NCBI GenBank assembly: GCA_963621965.1
Contig: CAVFGN010000012.1
Coordinates: forward strand, 1 to 47,240
DNA length: 47,240 bases
Source: JAEELC01 sp963621965
GTDB lineage: Bacteria > Bacillota_I > Bacilli_A > Acholeplasmatales > Anaeroplasmataceae
Direction of reading: 5' to 3'
Shown here: positions 34,204 through 44,150 of the stretch, piece by piece
Position numbering within the stretch: the first letter of the stretch is position 1
How the letters are laid out: every line of letters starts with the position of its first letter
The notes under the pieces: model-generated
What the model was told of the DNA's origin: nothing
What the model saw: only the letters and a program-made list of their open reading frames with translations
Databases searched by the model: none
Translations under genes and position numbers: made by a program

Positions 34204-37200
34204 TTATTTATATGAAATAAGCACGCTCGCTGAGTCAGATGTAATATTTAAAATATTAAATGTGAAATCAAGAGACGAATTATCGTGATATGTAAATGCC
34301 ATGAATTTATCTTTACCAAATACAATATCAGTAGAATTAAATAAGACATTATTAACAGTACTATATTTTCTAGTTTTTGCACTATACACATTCTCACTAT
34401 TAAGTGCTAAAGTCTCTAGGAAATTGTAGTCATCATCATCAGTATTATTATACTTAAAGTATGATGGTCTAGAACCTGTTGTTAGAGTAGGTTTACCACT
34501 AGAATTATAATTAATGCTAGCGTCTAAATGAAGTACTCTAATACCGTAATTATCAGTACCAAAAGTAGATGCACTATCAACTTTATTTAAGCCATCACTT
34601 GTCCAGAATTCAAGAATTATATATTCACTAAATATTGTATTATTAATTCTAGATTCTTTTGCGATAACTATCGCTTCTCCAGACAAAGCTGTAGGTGTTA
34701 TTGTTACAGCCTCCGTTTCAGTCACAACAATAGGATCAATCCAACCAAGTAATATTTTACTAGCCGCATCCAAATCCCCAAGGTTTGAATCCATCATCGA
34801 ACAGCCAAACATTGTATGATGATATCCAACGATTGTATCATAGTCATAGTCATAATAATCATATAAGCCAAACAAATGTCCTGTTTCATGAATATATGTT
34901 CTAGCACTTAATGTAGAGTATTCTTTGTCAGTGTATGAACTGTAGTAAGAATCACTAGAATTAGTGAATTCATAAGATGCAAAGCAAATTTTGCCAATGC
35001 TCTTGCCGTCTCTACTACTTAAGCTAGATGACATATCCCCAGTCCATGCCCAGAAGTAATTTGTAGTTGAATCATAATCTATATCATATACAAACCAAAT
35101 TGCATCAATCGTACCATCATTATCAGAATCATACTTAGAAAAATCAACCGAATCATCAACTTGATCTAATGCATAGTTTAGTAAAGATGTAATATTTGAA
35201 TCATAATACTTTTTACTTTGAGGTAAAGTAATATAAGATGCCTTGTAAATATCAAATGATAAATTTAATTTATTATAGCTAGATGTTTGATAGTAACTTT
35301 TTACAGAGCCAATAGCTAAATCGCTATTAGTTGAATTAAATACTGTCTCTAAAGTATTTAAATATGTTGTTGTTTCATTTGATGTATTAAAGAATACAGG
35401 TACAACGAGTACTGATACGTTGCCTGTTGAAGGCATTGCATTTTCCTCTCCTGTTAAACTAGATTTAATAGTTTCGCTTGTATAATTGCTTAAATAACCA
35501 CAATCTACATATAATGTAATATTAAATGTACTAGTATTATTAGATGAATCACTTATTTTAACTACTACACTATATTTACCTAAAACATCCATGTTTAAAT
35601 CATCTGCACTAATCATATCGCTAGTAATTGAAATATTGCCATCTACTTCGTCATATGCAACAAAGTACTTTGTTAAATCAATTGTGCTACCGCTTGTAAC
35701 ATGCATTGTAAGACTACCATCAAGAACATCATTTGATAATTCAATTGTAGGGGCTTCTTCATCTACTACTACAAACGATTTAATAAAAGATGAAACATTT
35801 CCGTAAATATCTTTAATGTTATAGTAAACATTCACACTTTTGCCGACATTATTTGCATTTATATTAGATGTATCTACCATATCACTTGTAACTTCTATTT
35901 CGTTACCAAGCGCATCAGTCGCTTCCACATCATATAAGTCTTCAAGACGTGAAAGTGATATTGTCGTAAAATCAAATGAATAATTTACTGTTGGTTTACT
36001 TGTAGTATAAGTAAAGTTACTAATATTACTTAATGCTTGTTTGACCTCAGTAATTTCAGAGTATGTAAATGTATAATCAGATCTGCTAGATAAATAACCA
36101 TCATAGTTTGCAACCGATGTATCTAGAGTATATGTAATATGGCAATCATCATATAATGTAGAAATACTAGTTAATTTTGTAAATGTTAATTTTGTAGAAT
36201 AATCGGCATATGAAGTGAATTTATATTTAGTCTCATCAAGTGTTCCTGAATATACAAATACAACATATGAACTATTTGCTTCAACATTTCCTGTTAAACT
36301 TAACTTAGTATCATTAAAATACAAGGAAACATTAGCTAAATCAATTGTTTCAGTTGTTGTATTATATAAATTAAAGTAAGCGTAATATGTTAGTTTATTT
36401 ACAAAACCTAGGTTTTGACTTTTAGTTTTAAAATATTCAATGTTTGAAACAACAAGTGGAGTAGTTGATATTTTTTGTGATACTGTTAAAGTAATTGATA
36501 CATTGAATGCTGATGTAGTATTTGTTTCAGCTACACTAATATTTACTAGATATTGTCCTTCACTAGTTACATAAGGTGTAGAAATTATTGTACCATCTAA
36601 TTCTTTATAAGTAACTGTGTAATCAAGACCACTTACATTAAATGAATCATCACTAATATCAATTGTTGCTTTACCATCAACTAATTCTACATATTGATTA
36701 GTTAATGTTGATGTTACGGTCTTCTTATGAACTGTAACCTTAAATGATCCACTCGAAGCTTCGTAGTTGTCGTTTCCACTAAATTGGTAATTAACAACAT
36801 ACTCGCCTGGTTCGATGATTGAATCAACTTCTTCTCCGCTAGATGAATAATAAGTATAATTTAATTTTTCATCGCTCATAGGCATTGTAATAACTTCACC
36901 TGTATATTCAACTTCTAAATCAGACCAATTATATAATGTAGGTGCTTTTGTTATAGTTAGGGTTTTAGATATAGTTTCTACTAATGTTTTTTCAACATTT
37001 ATAAAGCCTGATACTGAAAGTCTATAAATGTATAAACTTTGTATATATGAACCAACATTTATTTGATTATATGTATTAGAATAAGCAAATTGATATGAAT
37101 AGTTACCACTTGTATACGTCTTATTTTCTTCAATATATAAAGTTTCACCGTTACTTTCATAACTTGCATTTATTTGTTGACTTTCACCATTATATTCAAC

Positions 37201-37614
37201 AGTTGTATCTTCAAATTTTATTCCAAGTTCAGTTAAATAATCAGTTCCTGTAGTATTAAATGTCTTAGTAGTTTTAATCTCATAGTTATCAGTATCATTA
37301 TATGTACATGTAACATATAAAGTATAATCAGTATTCACTTTTACAGAGTTAAATGTATAATTTGTAGTTTCTAAAGTTATAATTTCTTGATATGTACAAT
37401 CTTCACTACTTGCTTCCTTTAAATGTACTTTATAGTTTGTTCCTAAACTTTTAGAATCGGTTATAGATAAATCAAACGTAAGTGTTTGTGTATCCGAATC
37501 GTATAAAACATTTGAAAACGAAGATCTTGGCTCTGTATACGAACAAGAACCAATATATATTAAAAATATAACTAAAAGACCGAATAAAGTAGCTATATTT
37601 ATTATTTTTTTCAT
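34204..37614 (-). CDS. Large lipoprotein metalloprotease, M6 (InhA-like) type with Ig-like domains
   Basis: 1136 aa from ATG at 37614; earlier in-frame codons would add 28 residues ahead of a clear signal peptide. The signal MKKIINIATLFGLLVIFLIY ends in a lipobox IGSC, so it is probably lipid-anchored outside. Ser/Thr/Tyr/Asn-rich beta domains fill residues 30-700: several MBG/Ig-like repeats, a lamin-tail-like stretch near 390-470 and DUF5011-type domains at about 545-700. The catalytic zinc motif HETGHLFGLYDYYD starts near residue 909 (HExxHxxGxxD). A DSDNDGTIDA loop resembles a calcium site. It likely degrades host or neighbouring proteins. It follows the acyltransferase gene, separated by a terminator. 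Confidence 0.88.
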   Translation of the reverse strand: MKKIINIATLFGLLVIFLIYIGSCSYTEPRSSFSNVLYDSDTQTLTFDLSITDSKSLGTNYKVHLKEASSEDCTYQEIITLETTNYTFNSVKVNTDYTLYVTCTYNDTDNYEIKTTKTFNTTGTDYLTELGIKFEDTTVEYNGESQQINASYESNGETLYIEENKTYTSGNYSYQFAYSNTYNQINVGSYIQSLYIYRLSVSGFINVEKTLVETISKTLTITKAPTLYNWSDLEVEYTGEVITMPMSDEKLNYTYYSSSGEEVDSIIEPGEYVVNYQFSGNDNYEASSGSFKVTVHKKTVTSTLTNQYVELVDGKATIDISDDSFNVSGLDYTVTYKELDGTIISTPYVTSEGQYLVNISVAETNTTSAFNVSITLTVSQKISTTPLVVSNIEYFKTKSQNLGFVNKLTYYAYFNLYNTTTETIDLANVSLYFNDTKLSLTGNVEANSSYVVFVYSGTLDETKYKFTSYADYSTKLTFTKLTSISTLYDDCHITYTLDTSVANYDGYLSSRSDYTFTYSEITEVKQALSNISNFTYTTSKPTVNYSFDFTTISLSRLEDLYDVEATDALGNEIEVTSDMVDTSNINANNVGKSVNVYYNIKDIYGNVSSFIKSFVVVDEEAPTIELSNDVLDGSLTMHVTSGSTIDLTKYFVAYDEVDGNISITSDMISADDLNMDVLGKYSVVVKISDSSNNTSTFNITLYVDCGYLSNYTSETIKSSLTGEENAMPSTGNVSVLVVPVFFNTSNETTTYLNTLETVFNSTNSDLAIGSVKSYYQTSSYNKLNLSFDIYKASYITLPQSKKYYDSNITSLLNYALDQVDDSVDFSKYDSDNDGTIDAIWFVYDIDYDSTTNYFWAWTGDMSSSLSSRDGKSIGKICFASYEFTNSSDSYYSSYTDKEYSTLSARTYIHETGHLFGLYDYYDYDYDTIVGYHHTMFGCSMMDSNLGDLDAASKILLGWIDPIVVTETEAVTITPTALSGEAIVIAKESRINNTIFSEYIILEFWTSDGLNKVDSASTFGTDNYGIRVLHLDASINYNSSGKPTLTTGSRPSYFKYNNTDDDDYNFLETLALNSENVYSAKTRKYSTVNNVLFNSTDIVFGKDKFMAFTYHDNSSLDFTFNILNITSDSASVLISYK

Positions 37615-37749
37615 AAAATCAACTTCTTTCTTTGTCTTATTATACATAAATAAAATGTCATATTTAGAATATGTAGTTATCTTTAAATGATAAATCACAT
37701 TTCACAAAATTATCCCATAATTTATTAACAATGTCATTAAAAAGTTAAA

Positions 37750-37775
37750 AATAGACCCTCATAAGAGAGTCTATT
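37750..37775 (-). terminator. Terminator after the acyltransferase gene
   Basis: Eleven-base arms 37750-37760 and 37765-37775 pair with one mismatch over a 4-nt loop. The minus-strand tail is A/T-rich. Confidence 0.65.
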
Positions 37776-37782
37776 CATTACT

Positions 37783-38991
37783 TTATTTAATTATGTTTAT
37801 AAGTTTAGTTTGGGCAAATTCAATTAATTTAGCTAATAAATTATAAATTTTATCAGATAATTTATGAACTAACTTTTGTAATGTTAGGTTGTATATCAAA
37901 CTTACTATTCCTGAAATTAGAAATAAAAACAATGCATAAGTAAAGAATATTAAGATAAAATGTTGATATCCGATATTATTAAAAATCCACGTCCAATTTT
38001 CTGGTTTAATATATTTTTGCATATAAAGATTATCATGGAATAAATACATAACAAAAGTCAAACTTGCAATATAATTTATTACTTTTGAACTAAAAGTTGT
38101 TTGATTAAATAAATTAAATGCACTAAACGCAATAAAGAATATTATGAAATTACAATTCTTAGATAATCCTACTTTACCTGATAAGAATGATATTTTCATG
38201 CCAGCAAAATTAATTATTAAGTGTAAGACTAACATTAATATTATAGACGATGTTAAAACTATTAGATTTGCTTTTTTGCTACTAGTAAAGTTTTTTCCAT
38301 ATAACTTGAAATAAGAAATAACAAAATAAAAAGATATCCAAGTTACTAAGTTTGATTGACCAGGATAAGATTTTGCAACTGATAATACCATATAAAATAC
38401 AAATAAAATACCTGATATTAATAAATGTTTCTTTTGATCTAAACTTTTTATAATGTAATTTAAAAATGGTGAAATTAATGCAAAAAGAATATAATACACA
38501 ACATACCAATTTTGTCCAAAATAGAATGGGAATATGGATTTAATGCATGATTTTAAACCAATTGTCGAATAGCCTTTAAAGCAAAGTATGCCTATTAACC
38601 ATAAAACATTTATTGTAAACAAATCACAAAATAGCCTAAATAATCTTTTTTTATTTGATGTTTCTTTATCTAATAAAAACCAAGCCGAACAAATGAAGAA
38701 AATTGCATTGCCTAAATTACCAAATACTGATACAAATCTTAATATGATATTTGATAGATCCGTTGTTGACTCAATTTTAACAAGGTAATCTGTTAAACCT
38801 TCTGCTGAGGAGTGAGAGCCTGTTACTGTACAATAAACATGTGATATAACAATTAGTAACATTCCTATTATCTTTAACAATTCTATTCCTGATTTTCTTG
38901 TTGTTTTAACACTTGTTTGTTTAGTTTTATCGTCTCCTTCTAAACTTATTTCTTTATTTAAATTGTCATTACTTTCTAATTCATTATTCAT
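37783..38991 (-). CDS. Acyltransferase 3 family membrane protein
   Basis: 402 aa with about ten transmembrane segments. The family N-terminal motif is present as GIELLKIIGMLLIVISHVY, with the conserved His. Members O-acetylate or otherwise acylate surface polysaccharides and peptidoglycan at the membrane. A ~35-residue polar, charged N-terminal tail precedes the first segment, and a C-terminal amphipathic region follows the last. The promoter region contains an (AT)9 tract (39038-39055), a palindrome and a GATAAT -10 candidate. The substrate cannot be told from sequence. It stands next to the M6 lipoprotease gene. Confidence 0.9.
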   Translation of the reverse strand: MNNELESNDNLNKEISLEGDDKTKQTSVKTTRKSGIELLKIIGMLLIVISHVYCTVTGSHSSAEGLTDYLVKIESTTDLSNIILRFVSVFGNLGNAIFFICSAWFLLDKETSNKKRLFRLFCDLFTINVLWLIGILCFKGYSTIGLKSCIKSIFPFYFGQNWYVVYYILFALISPFLNYIIKSLDQKKHLLISGILFVFYMVLSVAKSYPGQSNLVTWISFYFVISYFKLYGKNFTSSKKANLIVLTSSIILMLVLHLIINFAGMKISFLSGKVGLSKNCNFIIFFIAFSAFNLFNQTTFSSKVINYIASLTFVMYLFHDNLYMQKYIKPENWTWIFNNIGYQHFILIFFTYALFLFLISGIVSLIYNLTLQKLVHKLSDKIYNLLAKLIEFAQTKLINIIK

Positions 38992-39037
38992 ACATATAAC
39001 CCCGAAATTTTCTTAAAATTATCGTGGTAATCTTACC

Positions 39038-39055
39038 ATATATATATATATATAT
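39038..39055. repeat. (AT)9 dinucleotide tract upstream of the acyltransferase gene
   Basis: Nine AT units lie 47-64 bp before the start codon, at the approximate -35 position of a GATAAT box. Directly inside it (39033-39038 and nearby) is the inverted repeat TGGTAA-GA-TTACCA on the minus strand. Such tracts change length by slippage. Confidence 0.7.
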
Positions 39056-39250
39056 CAATACTTAGTTCGAAAAATTAATGGTTTTAGCAAATTTTCATAC
39101 TAAAAGTTCTCTTTCTCAAAGTGAAATATTTGAAATTATTAGCTATTAATAAAATTAGACACTTTTGCTAAAAATTATAACGGTTTTTAGTTTCACTTGA
39201 ATTATTATCGATTTTTAAGAGGTTATATAATGATATTCTTTCCAAATGAA

Positions 39251-39278
39251 GAAAAAAGCAGAACTTTCGTTCTACTTT
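39251..39278 (-). terminator. Terminator of exoA
   Basis: GCAGAAC (39258-39264) and GTTCTAC (39269-39275) pair with one G-T wobble and a GAAA tetraloop on the minus strand, then TTTTTTC. The exoA stop lies inside the stem. Confidence 0.8.
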
Positions 39279-40018
39279 AGTATAAGTTTTACAGGGCAGT
39301 GATCGCTTCCTAAAACATCTGTATCAATTATTGAATCTTCAATTCTATCTTTTAAAGAATTGCTTAAAACAAAATAATCAATTCTCCATCCCGCGTTCTT
39401 TTCGCGCGCATGGAATCTATAACTCCACCAAGAATACAATACTTTTAGAGGGTATAAATATCTAAATGAATCAATAAATCCTGAGTTTAATAGTTCGCTA
39501 AACTTTGTGCGTTCTTCAATTGTGAAACCTGCATTTCTTAAATTAGTTTTAGGATTTTTAATATCGATTTCTTCATGCGCTACATTTAAGTCACCACATA
39601 AAATAACTGGCTTCTTTTTATCTAAGTCAGATAAATATTCTCTAAAGTTATCCTCAAAAGTCATTCTATAGTCAAGACGTAATAAGCCTTCTTTTGAGTT
39701 TGGTACATATACATTAACTAAATAAAAGTCTTCATACTCAAGAGTTATAACTCTACCTTCATCATTGTATAAATCATTTACGCCGTATACAACTGAAAGA
39801 GGTTTAATTTTAGTATATACAAGAGTACCTGAATAGCCTTTTTTTATAGCGCTTGACATGTATCTATAATATCCATCAATATCAAGTTCGGCTTGTCCTT
39901 CTTGCATTTTTGTCTCTTGGACACAAAATATATCAGCGTTTTCCTTCGCAAAATATTCATCAAATCCTTTAGTCTTACAAGCTCTAAGTCCATTAACATT
40001 CCAACTAATAAGTTTCAT
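39272..40018 (-). CDS. exoA: Exodeoxyribonuclease III / AP endonuclease
   Basis: 248 aa, Xth family. Cuts at abasic sites and trims 3' ends during base-excision repair. Motifs: LISWNVNGLRA at the N terminus, FCVQETKMQ (metal-binding Glu), CGDLNVAHEEID, GWRIDYFVLS and LGSDHCPVKL (catalytic His). It is 7 bp after mnmA in the same direction. It works in the same pathway as MutM and PolA elsewhere in the window. Confidence 0.97.
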   Translation of the reverse strand: MKLISWNVNGLRACKTKGFDEYFAKENADIFCVQETKMQEGQAELDIDGYYRYMSSAIKKGYSGTLVYTKIKPLSVVYGVNDLYNDEGRVITLEYEDFYLVNVYVPNSKEGLLRLDYRMTFEDNFREYLSDLDKKKPVILCGDLNVAHEEIDIKNPKTNLRNAGFTIEERTKFSELLNSGFIDSFRYLYPLKVLYSWWSYRFHAREKNAGWRIDYFVLSNSLKDRIEDSIIDTDVLGSDHCPVKLILK

Positions 40019-40025
40019 AAATCAC

Positions 40026-41171
40026 CTAATCATTATAAACAGTTCTAATAGAATCGTTATAATATACTTCTTCTATTATAGCACCACCAATGCACTCTTC
40101 ATTATCATACAAACATACAATCTGTCCTGGAGTAACACCTTCGCTTTTATCATATAATACTTCAATATTACCATTATCTAGTGGTCTTATACGAACATTT
40201 GTATCTTTTTGTCTGTATCTGAATTTTGCTTGAAATTCTTTTGAGAAGTCTGGTGTATCACAAATCCAGTTTACATTACTTGCGATTAAATGATTACTCA
40301 TAAGTTCAATATTGTCTTCGCCTTGTCCGACAACAAGAACGTTTCTCTTTAAATTCTTTCCAAGTACAAACCAAGGTTCATTTTTAAACCCATTTAATCC
40401 GCCAATATTTAAACCTTTTCTTTGGCCAATTGTATAATACATAAGTCCGTCGTGACGACCTACAACCTTGTGATCAACTGTTTCCATATTACCAGGATGA
40501 GCTGGTAGGTAGTTCTTTAAAAACTCATGGAAATTACGTTCGCCAATAAAGCAAATGCCTGTTGAATCTTTTTTACGAGCTGTAACTAAATCGTACTCAC
40601 TAGCTAATTTTCTTACCTCTGGTTTTGTTAGATCGCCAATTGGGAATAATGCTTTCTTTATTTGTTCTTGAGAAAGTAAGCACAAAAAATATGTTTGGTC
40701 CTTATTTTGATCAACAGCACGAAGTAAATGAGTTTTGCCATTTTCTTCTCTTTTGACGCGCGCATAATGTCCCATTGCAATATAATCCGCATCATGTTTA
40801 AAGGCATAATTTAAAAAGGCTTTAAACTTGATTTCTTTATTGCACATAACATCAGGATTTGGAGTTCGACCCTTTTTATATTCATCTAAGAAATATGAGA
40901 ATACATAATTCCAATATTCTTCAATAAAATCAACACGGTCCATCTTTATGCCAAGTTTTTCAGCTACTGCTTGTGCATCCTTATAATCTACTTCTTGAGG
41001 ACATACATCATCATTTACAGTAGGATTGCCTAATTTATCATTATTTAAAGTAGAATCCCAGTTACGCATAAATACGCCTGTTACATCATATCCTTGTTCT
41101 TTTAAAACAATAGCACTAACAGAACTATCTACACCACCAGATAAACCTAAAATGACTTTCTTCTTATCCAT
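40026..41171 (-). CDS. mnmA: tRNA-specific 2-thiouridylase MnmA
   Basis: 381 aa. Thiolates U34 of tRNA-Lys, -Glu and -Gln using ATP and a persulfide carrier. The PP-loop is LGLSGGVDSSVSAIVL; the two catalytic cysteines lie in PDVMCNKEIKF and STGICFIGERNF. The C-terminal beta-barrel has GVTPGQIVCLY. TATAAT at 41201-41196 is a probable -10 box, and GAGG precedes the start. It leads mnmA-exoA. No cysteine desulfurase gene is adjacent. Confidence 0.97.
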   Translation of the reverse strand: MDKKKVILGLSGGVDSSVSAIVLKEQGYDVTGVFMRNWDSTLNNDKLGNPTVNDDVCPQEVDYKDAQAVAEKLGIKMDRVDFIEEYWNYVFSYFLDEYKKGRTPNPDVMCNKEIKFKAFLNYAFKHDADYIAMGHYARVKREENGKTHLLRAVDQNKDQTYFLCLLSQEQIKKALFPIGDLTKPEVRKLASEYDLVTARKKDSTGICFIGERNFHEFLKNYLPAHPGNMETVDHKVVGRHDGLMYYTIGQRKGLNIGGLNGFKNEPWFVLGKNLKRNVLVVGQGEDNIELMSNHLIASNVNWICDTPDFSKEFQAKFRYRQKDTNVRIRPLDNGNIEVLYDKSEGVTPGQIVCLYDNEECIGGAIIEEVYYNDSIRTVYND

Positions 41172-41221
41172 AATTAAAACCTCAATTTCTAAAAAATTAT
41201 ACCATATTTTTAAAAATATAG

Positions 41222-42496
41222 TTAGCGGTTATCGTAATCATCATTACTCTTATTATTAATGTTTTTTGCACTCACATCAACATTTATAAATTTTAAGCCT
41301 GAAACACTTGAAATAGCACCAAACTCTAAGGCCTCTATTTTAGAATCAATAATTTTAAAATCTTCGATTTGTGAATCACTAAACCATTCAATGTTGAATG
41401 CGCGAGTCGCATTTTTTGCATTCATAGTTTCAATCTTTATATTAGATACTTTTGTGTTTTGTATGTTTTCTACACTTGAAACAAGCTTCTTATAATGATC
41501 GAAAATTTCACCTTTATAGTTTTTAGGTATAACTAAAGTGTTATATCCTTTATTCCAAGATGAGGCGATATGTATCGGATATTTTACATTTTCTAAAATA
41601 GAATTTGTAAAGTTTATATTTTTAATATATCCTTTTCTCATAACACTTGATTTAATTCTAAAACCACAGTCAGTATTATAAAATTTATTATTATCTATAT
41701 CTATGTTATATATACCACCACTCACACAACTACCAAGAGTAATACCAAAACCGTTATAAAGTGTATTGTTATAAATTTTAATATCGTGTGAGGCAATATT
41801 TGTATCAAGACCATCTTTATCTCTACCAGATTTTATCGAAATGGAGTCATCATTTGTTTTAAATGTAGAATTTTTAACAACAACATTATATGAAGAATCA
41901 ATATCGACTCCATCGGTTGAAGGCGAAACTAAAGAACTACTATTAACATAAATATTATCTAATACCACATTATTAGAATATAAGATGTGAATATTCCAAA
42001 ATCCTGAGTCCTTAGATTCAAGATTAGAGACAAAAACATTACTAGAGTTTTGAATCAAGACATTACGAACGCGCATACAATCATAATCACAAAAAGCACG
42101 CATGTTGTTTTTATCGTATACCTCTCGCATGCCACCATTCATATCTTTTCCCCAGTATTTTTCCCAAAAATATGAACCATTTCCGTTAATTATAGCATGA
42201 CCCTTAAGAGTAACATTTGTTTGATTAATTATATTAAATACACCACAGTAAAACTTCATATTGATACCCGCTACACGTGTATCGATAATTTGAAAGTTTT
42301 CATCTTTATTTAATACATTAAATATAACTCCTTCTTCAAAACTAACCGTAATATTAGATTTAAAGAAAATATTGCGTATGTTGTAAATTCCGCAAACAAA
42401 ATGTAATTCTTCGAATTCGCCAAGACTATCAATAAGTTCTTGTATGTCGCATGTTACATCTCTATTTAAATTAATTAAATTATTTGTATTAATCAT
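41222..42496 (-). CDS. GH28-like right-handed beta-helix protein
   Basis: About 424 aa from ATG at 42496 (GGTG 7 nt upstream). The repeated short beta-strand pattern with Asn ladders indicates a right-handed beta-helix. GH28 (polygalacturonase) motifs are partly kept: STDGVDIDS (NTDG-like), TNDDSISIKSG and FRIKSS (RIK). The motif with the family His (GHG) reads GFGITLGS. There is no signal peptide, so the protein is predicted cytosolic and would act on imported oligosaccharides, if active. It overlaps the tRNA methyltransferase gene by 8 bp. No sugar transporter or uronate pathway gene is near. Confidence 0.8.
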   Translation of the reverse strand: MINTNNLINLNRDVTCDIQELIDSLGEFEELHFVCGIYNIRNIFFKSNITVSFEEGVIFNVLNKDENFQIIDTRVAGINMKFYCGVFNIINQTNVTLKGHAIINGNGSYFWEKYWGKDMNGGMREVYDKNNMRAFCDYDCMRVRNVLIQNSSNVFVSNLESKDSGFWNIHILYSNNVVLDNIYVNSSSLVSPSTDGVDIDSSYNVVVKNSTFKTNDDSISIKSGRDKDGLDTNIASHDIKIYNNTLYNGFGITLGSCVSGGIYNIDIDNNKFYNTDCGFRIKSSVMRKGYIKNINFTNSILENVKYPIHIASSWNKGYNTLVIPKNYKGEIFDHYKKLVSSVENIQNTKVSNIKIETMNAKNATRAFNIEWFSDSQIEDFKIIDSKIEALEFGAISSVSGLKFINVDVSAKNINNKSNDDYDNR

Positions 42497-43157
42497 TATT
42501 TTCACCAAATATAAGTGGTTTTAAAACGTTTGTTCCAATCTTTGAATTCTTCACGCACTTAACCATAAATACATTAGAATATTTCTTTTTCTTATCATAC
42601 ACAAACTTCATTTCTTTAATGTGCAAGTGATGCTTGTTAAGTTCACAAACAACTGATTCAAAACGTGAAGTAAGGAATAAAAAATATAATACACCGTTAT
42701 ATTTTAAATTCTTATCAATAGCTTCTATTAATTCGGGTAATGTAATTGTTGTTTCGTGCTTAGCCATATTTTTAAATTTGTTATTAGCTAAATTATCATA
42801 ACGAGTCTCAAAATAAGGAGGATTGCATATAATCCTGTCGTATAACTCATGTGAGTCATATTCTCTAACATCTTTTAAAATTAATTCAAAATTAGAAATG
42901 TTGTTGTATTCTAAGTTTTTTCGTGCAAGTTCTAAAGCACGTTTATTTATGTCAATTCCTGTAAGTTTGCGTGGATTAAATCTTGAGGCGTACAAAAGTA
43001 GTGCACCTTGATTAGTTCCAATATCTAAAACCGAATCATTTTTATAGACTTCAACAAACTCCCCTAGTGCTTCAGTGTCAGAATTAATTAAAAACATGTC
43101 ATCATCTTGAAATACTGTAATTTCATTATGATGAGGTAAATAATCTTGTCTAATCAT
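42489..43157 (-). CDS. tRNA1(Val) (adenine-N6)-methyltransferase, TrmN6/YabB-like
   Basis: About 222 aa, SAM-dependent. The SAM motif is VLDIGTNQGALLLYAS near residue 42; the N6-adenine motif NPPYFE is near 113. The N terminus IRQDYLPHHNEITVFQDDDMF is typical of the YabB/TrmN6 group, which methylates A37 of tRNA-Val. I chose ATG at 43157; another ATG two codons earlier (43163) is equally possible. It overlaps the transporter stop upstream and the GH28-like gene downstream. Confidence 0.88.
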   Translation of the reverse strand: MIRQDYLPHHNEITVFQDDDMFLINSDTEALGEFVEVYKNDSVLDIGTNQGALLLYASRFNPRKLTGIDINKRALELARKNLEYNNISNFELILKDVREYDSHELYDRIICNPPYFETRYDNLANNKFKNMAKHETTITLPELIEAIDKNLKYNGVLYFLFLTSRFESVVCELNKHHLHIKEMKFVYDKKKKYSNVFMVKCVKNSKIGTNVLKPLIFGENND

Positions 43158-44055
43158 TTTCATTTACCTTCTTTTTCTTAAAAGTAATTTCTGAAATTAT
43201 TACACCAATAAATATAATAACACATGCGACTAGTTCTCTTCCTGTTAAATAATCTTTTAAAATAAGTGCACCAAAGATTGCACTAAATACACTTTCTAAG
43301 CTCATAAGTAAGCTTGCAAGAGTTGAATTTAGATGTTTTTGTGCAATTATTTGAAGAGTGTAAGCTACACATGTTGAGAATACTGCAACATATAATATTG
43401 ATGGTAAAGCTTTACCAATTGAAGCCATTTCTGGTTTATCAATAAGGATAGTAGGTAAGAGCGAGATTACAAAAGATACTAAAGACTGACCACAAGAAAG
43501 CGTAAAAGGATCCATGTTTCGTGCAAAATAGCCGCATGTAATAATTTGTGCAGCAAACATGAATGCACTACCTATTAAATATAAATCTCCACTTTCTAGT
43601 GTGAAATCACCTTTAACAGATAATAAATAAAGACCAACAATAGCTAATAAAACTCCTAGATATACATTAAATGAATATCTCTTTTTACAAAATATAAAAT
43701 AAAATATAGGAATTATTACTAAATACATTGAAGTTATAAAACCACTTTTGCCTGCACCACATAAACTAATGCCCTTTTGTTGTAATATTGAGGCAAGAAT
43801 TAAACAAGTTCCGCAAATAAGAGAACTTAAGATAATCTCACGTCTTGAGTTCCCCATTTTATCTCTTCTTCTTTTAGATTGAGTGTGGATTGCAATAGGC
43901 AACATAAGTATAAAACTAATAAAAAATCTAACACAGTTAAACGTAAATGAATCAACGTATTCACTGCCTATATCCTGCATAACAAAAGCACTACCCCATA
44001 TAAGTGTGGTAATTAGTAACATTATTATTGAATTAAATTGTTTCTTATCTTTCAT
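43150..44055 (-). CDS. EamA/DMT-family transporter
   Basis: 301 aa with about ten transmembrane segments arranged as two EamA repeats. The first has LITTLIWGSAFVMQD and the second ISLLP/LYVAVFSTCVAYTLQI with SLLMSLESVFSAIFGALIL. DMT carriers export or import metabolites such as amino acids or sugars; the substrate is unknown. The C-terminal tail is short and basic. It leads a three-gene run into trmN6-like and the GH28-like gene. ACGGTGAT serves as ribosome binding site, and TATACT is a likely -10 box. Confidence 0.9.
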   Translation of the reverse strand: MKDKKQFNSIIMLLITTLIWGSAFVMQDIGSEYVDSFTFNCVRFFISFILMLPIAIHTQSKRRRDKMGNSRREIILSSLICGTCLILASILQQKGISLCGAGKSGFITSMYLVIIPIFYFIFCKKRYSFNVYLGVLLAIVGLYLLSVKGDFTLESGDLYLIGSAFMFAAQIITCGYFARNMDPFTLSCGQSLVSFVISLLPTILIDKPEMASIGKALPSILYVAVFSTCVAYTLQIIAQKHLNSTLASLLMSLESVFSAIFGALILKDYLTGRELVACVIIFIGVIISEITFKKKKVNEND

Positions 44056-44150
44056 AATATCACCGTTTAAAATACTTTAAAAGTATACCATACTTTATTT
44101 ATATAATCACTATTTATAATTATTAATGGTATAATTAGAACGGTGATTTT

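Noticed and set aside
41204..41219. Perfect AT-only palindrome ATATTTTTAAAAATAT between mnmA and the GH28-like gene
   Set aside because: It has no loop or GC content, so a stable terminator is unlikely; such palindromes are expected by chance in very AT-rich spacers.
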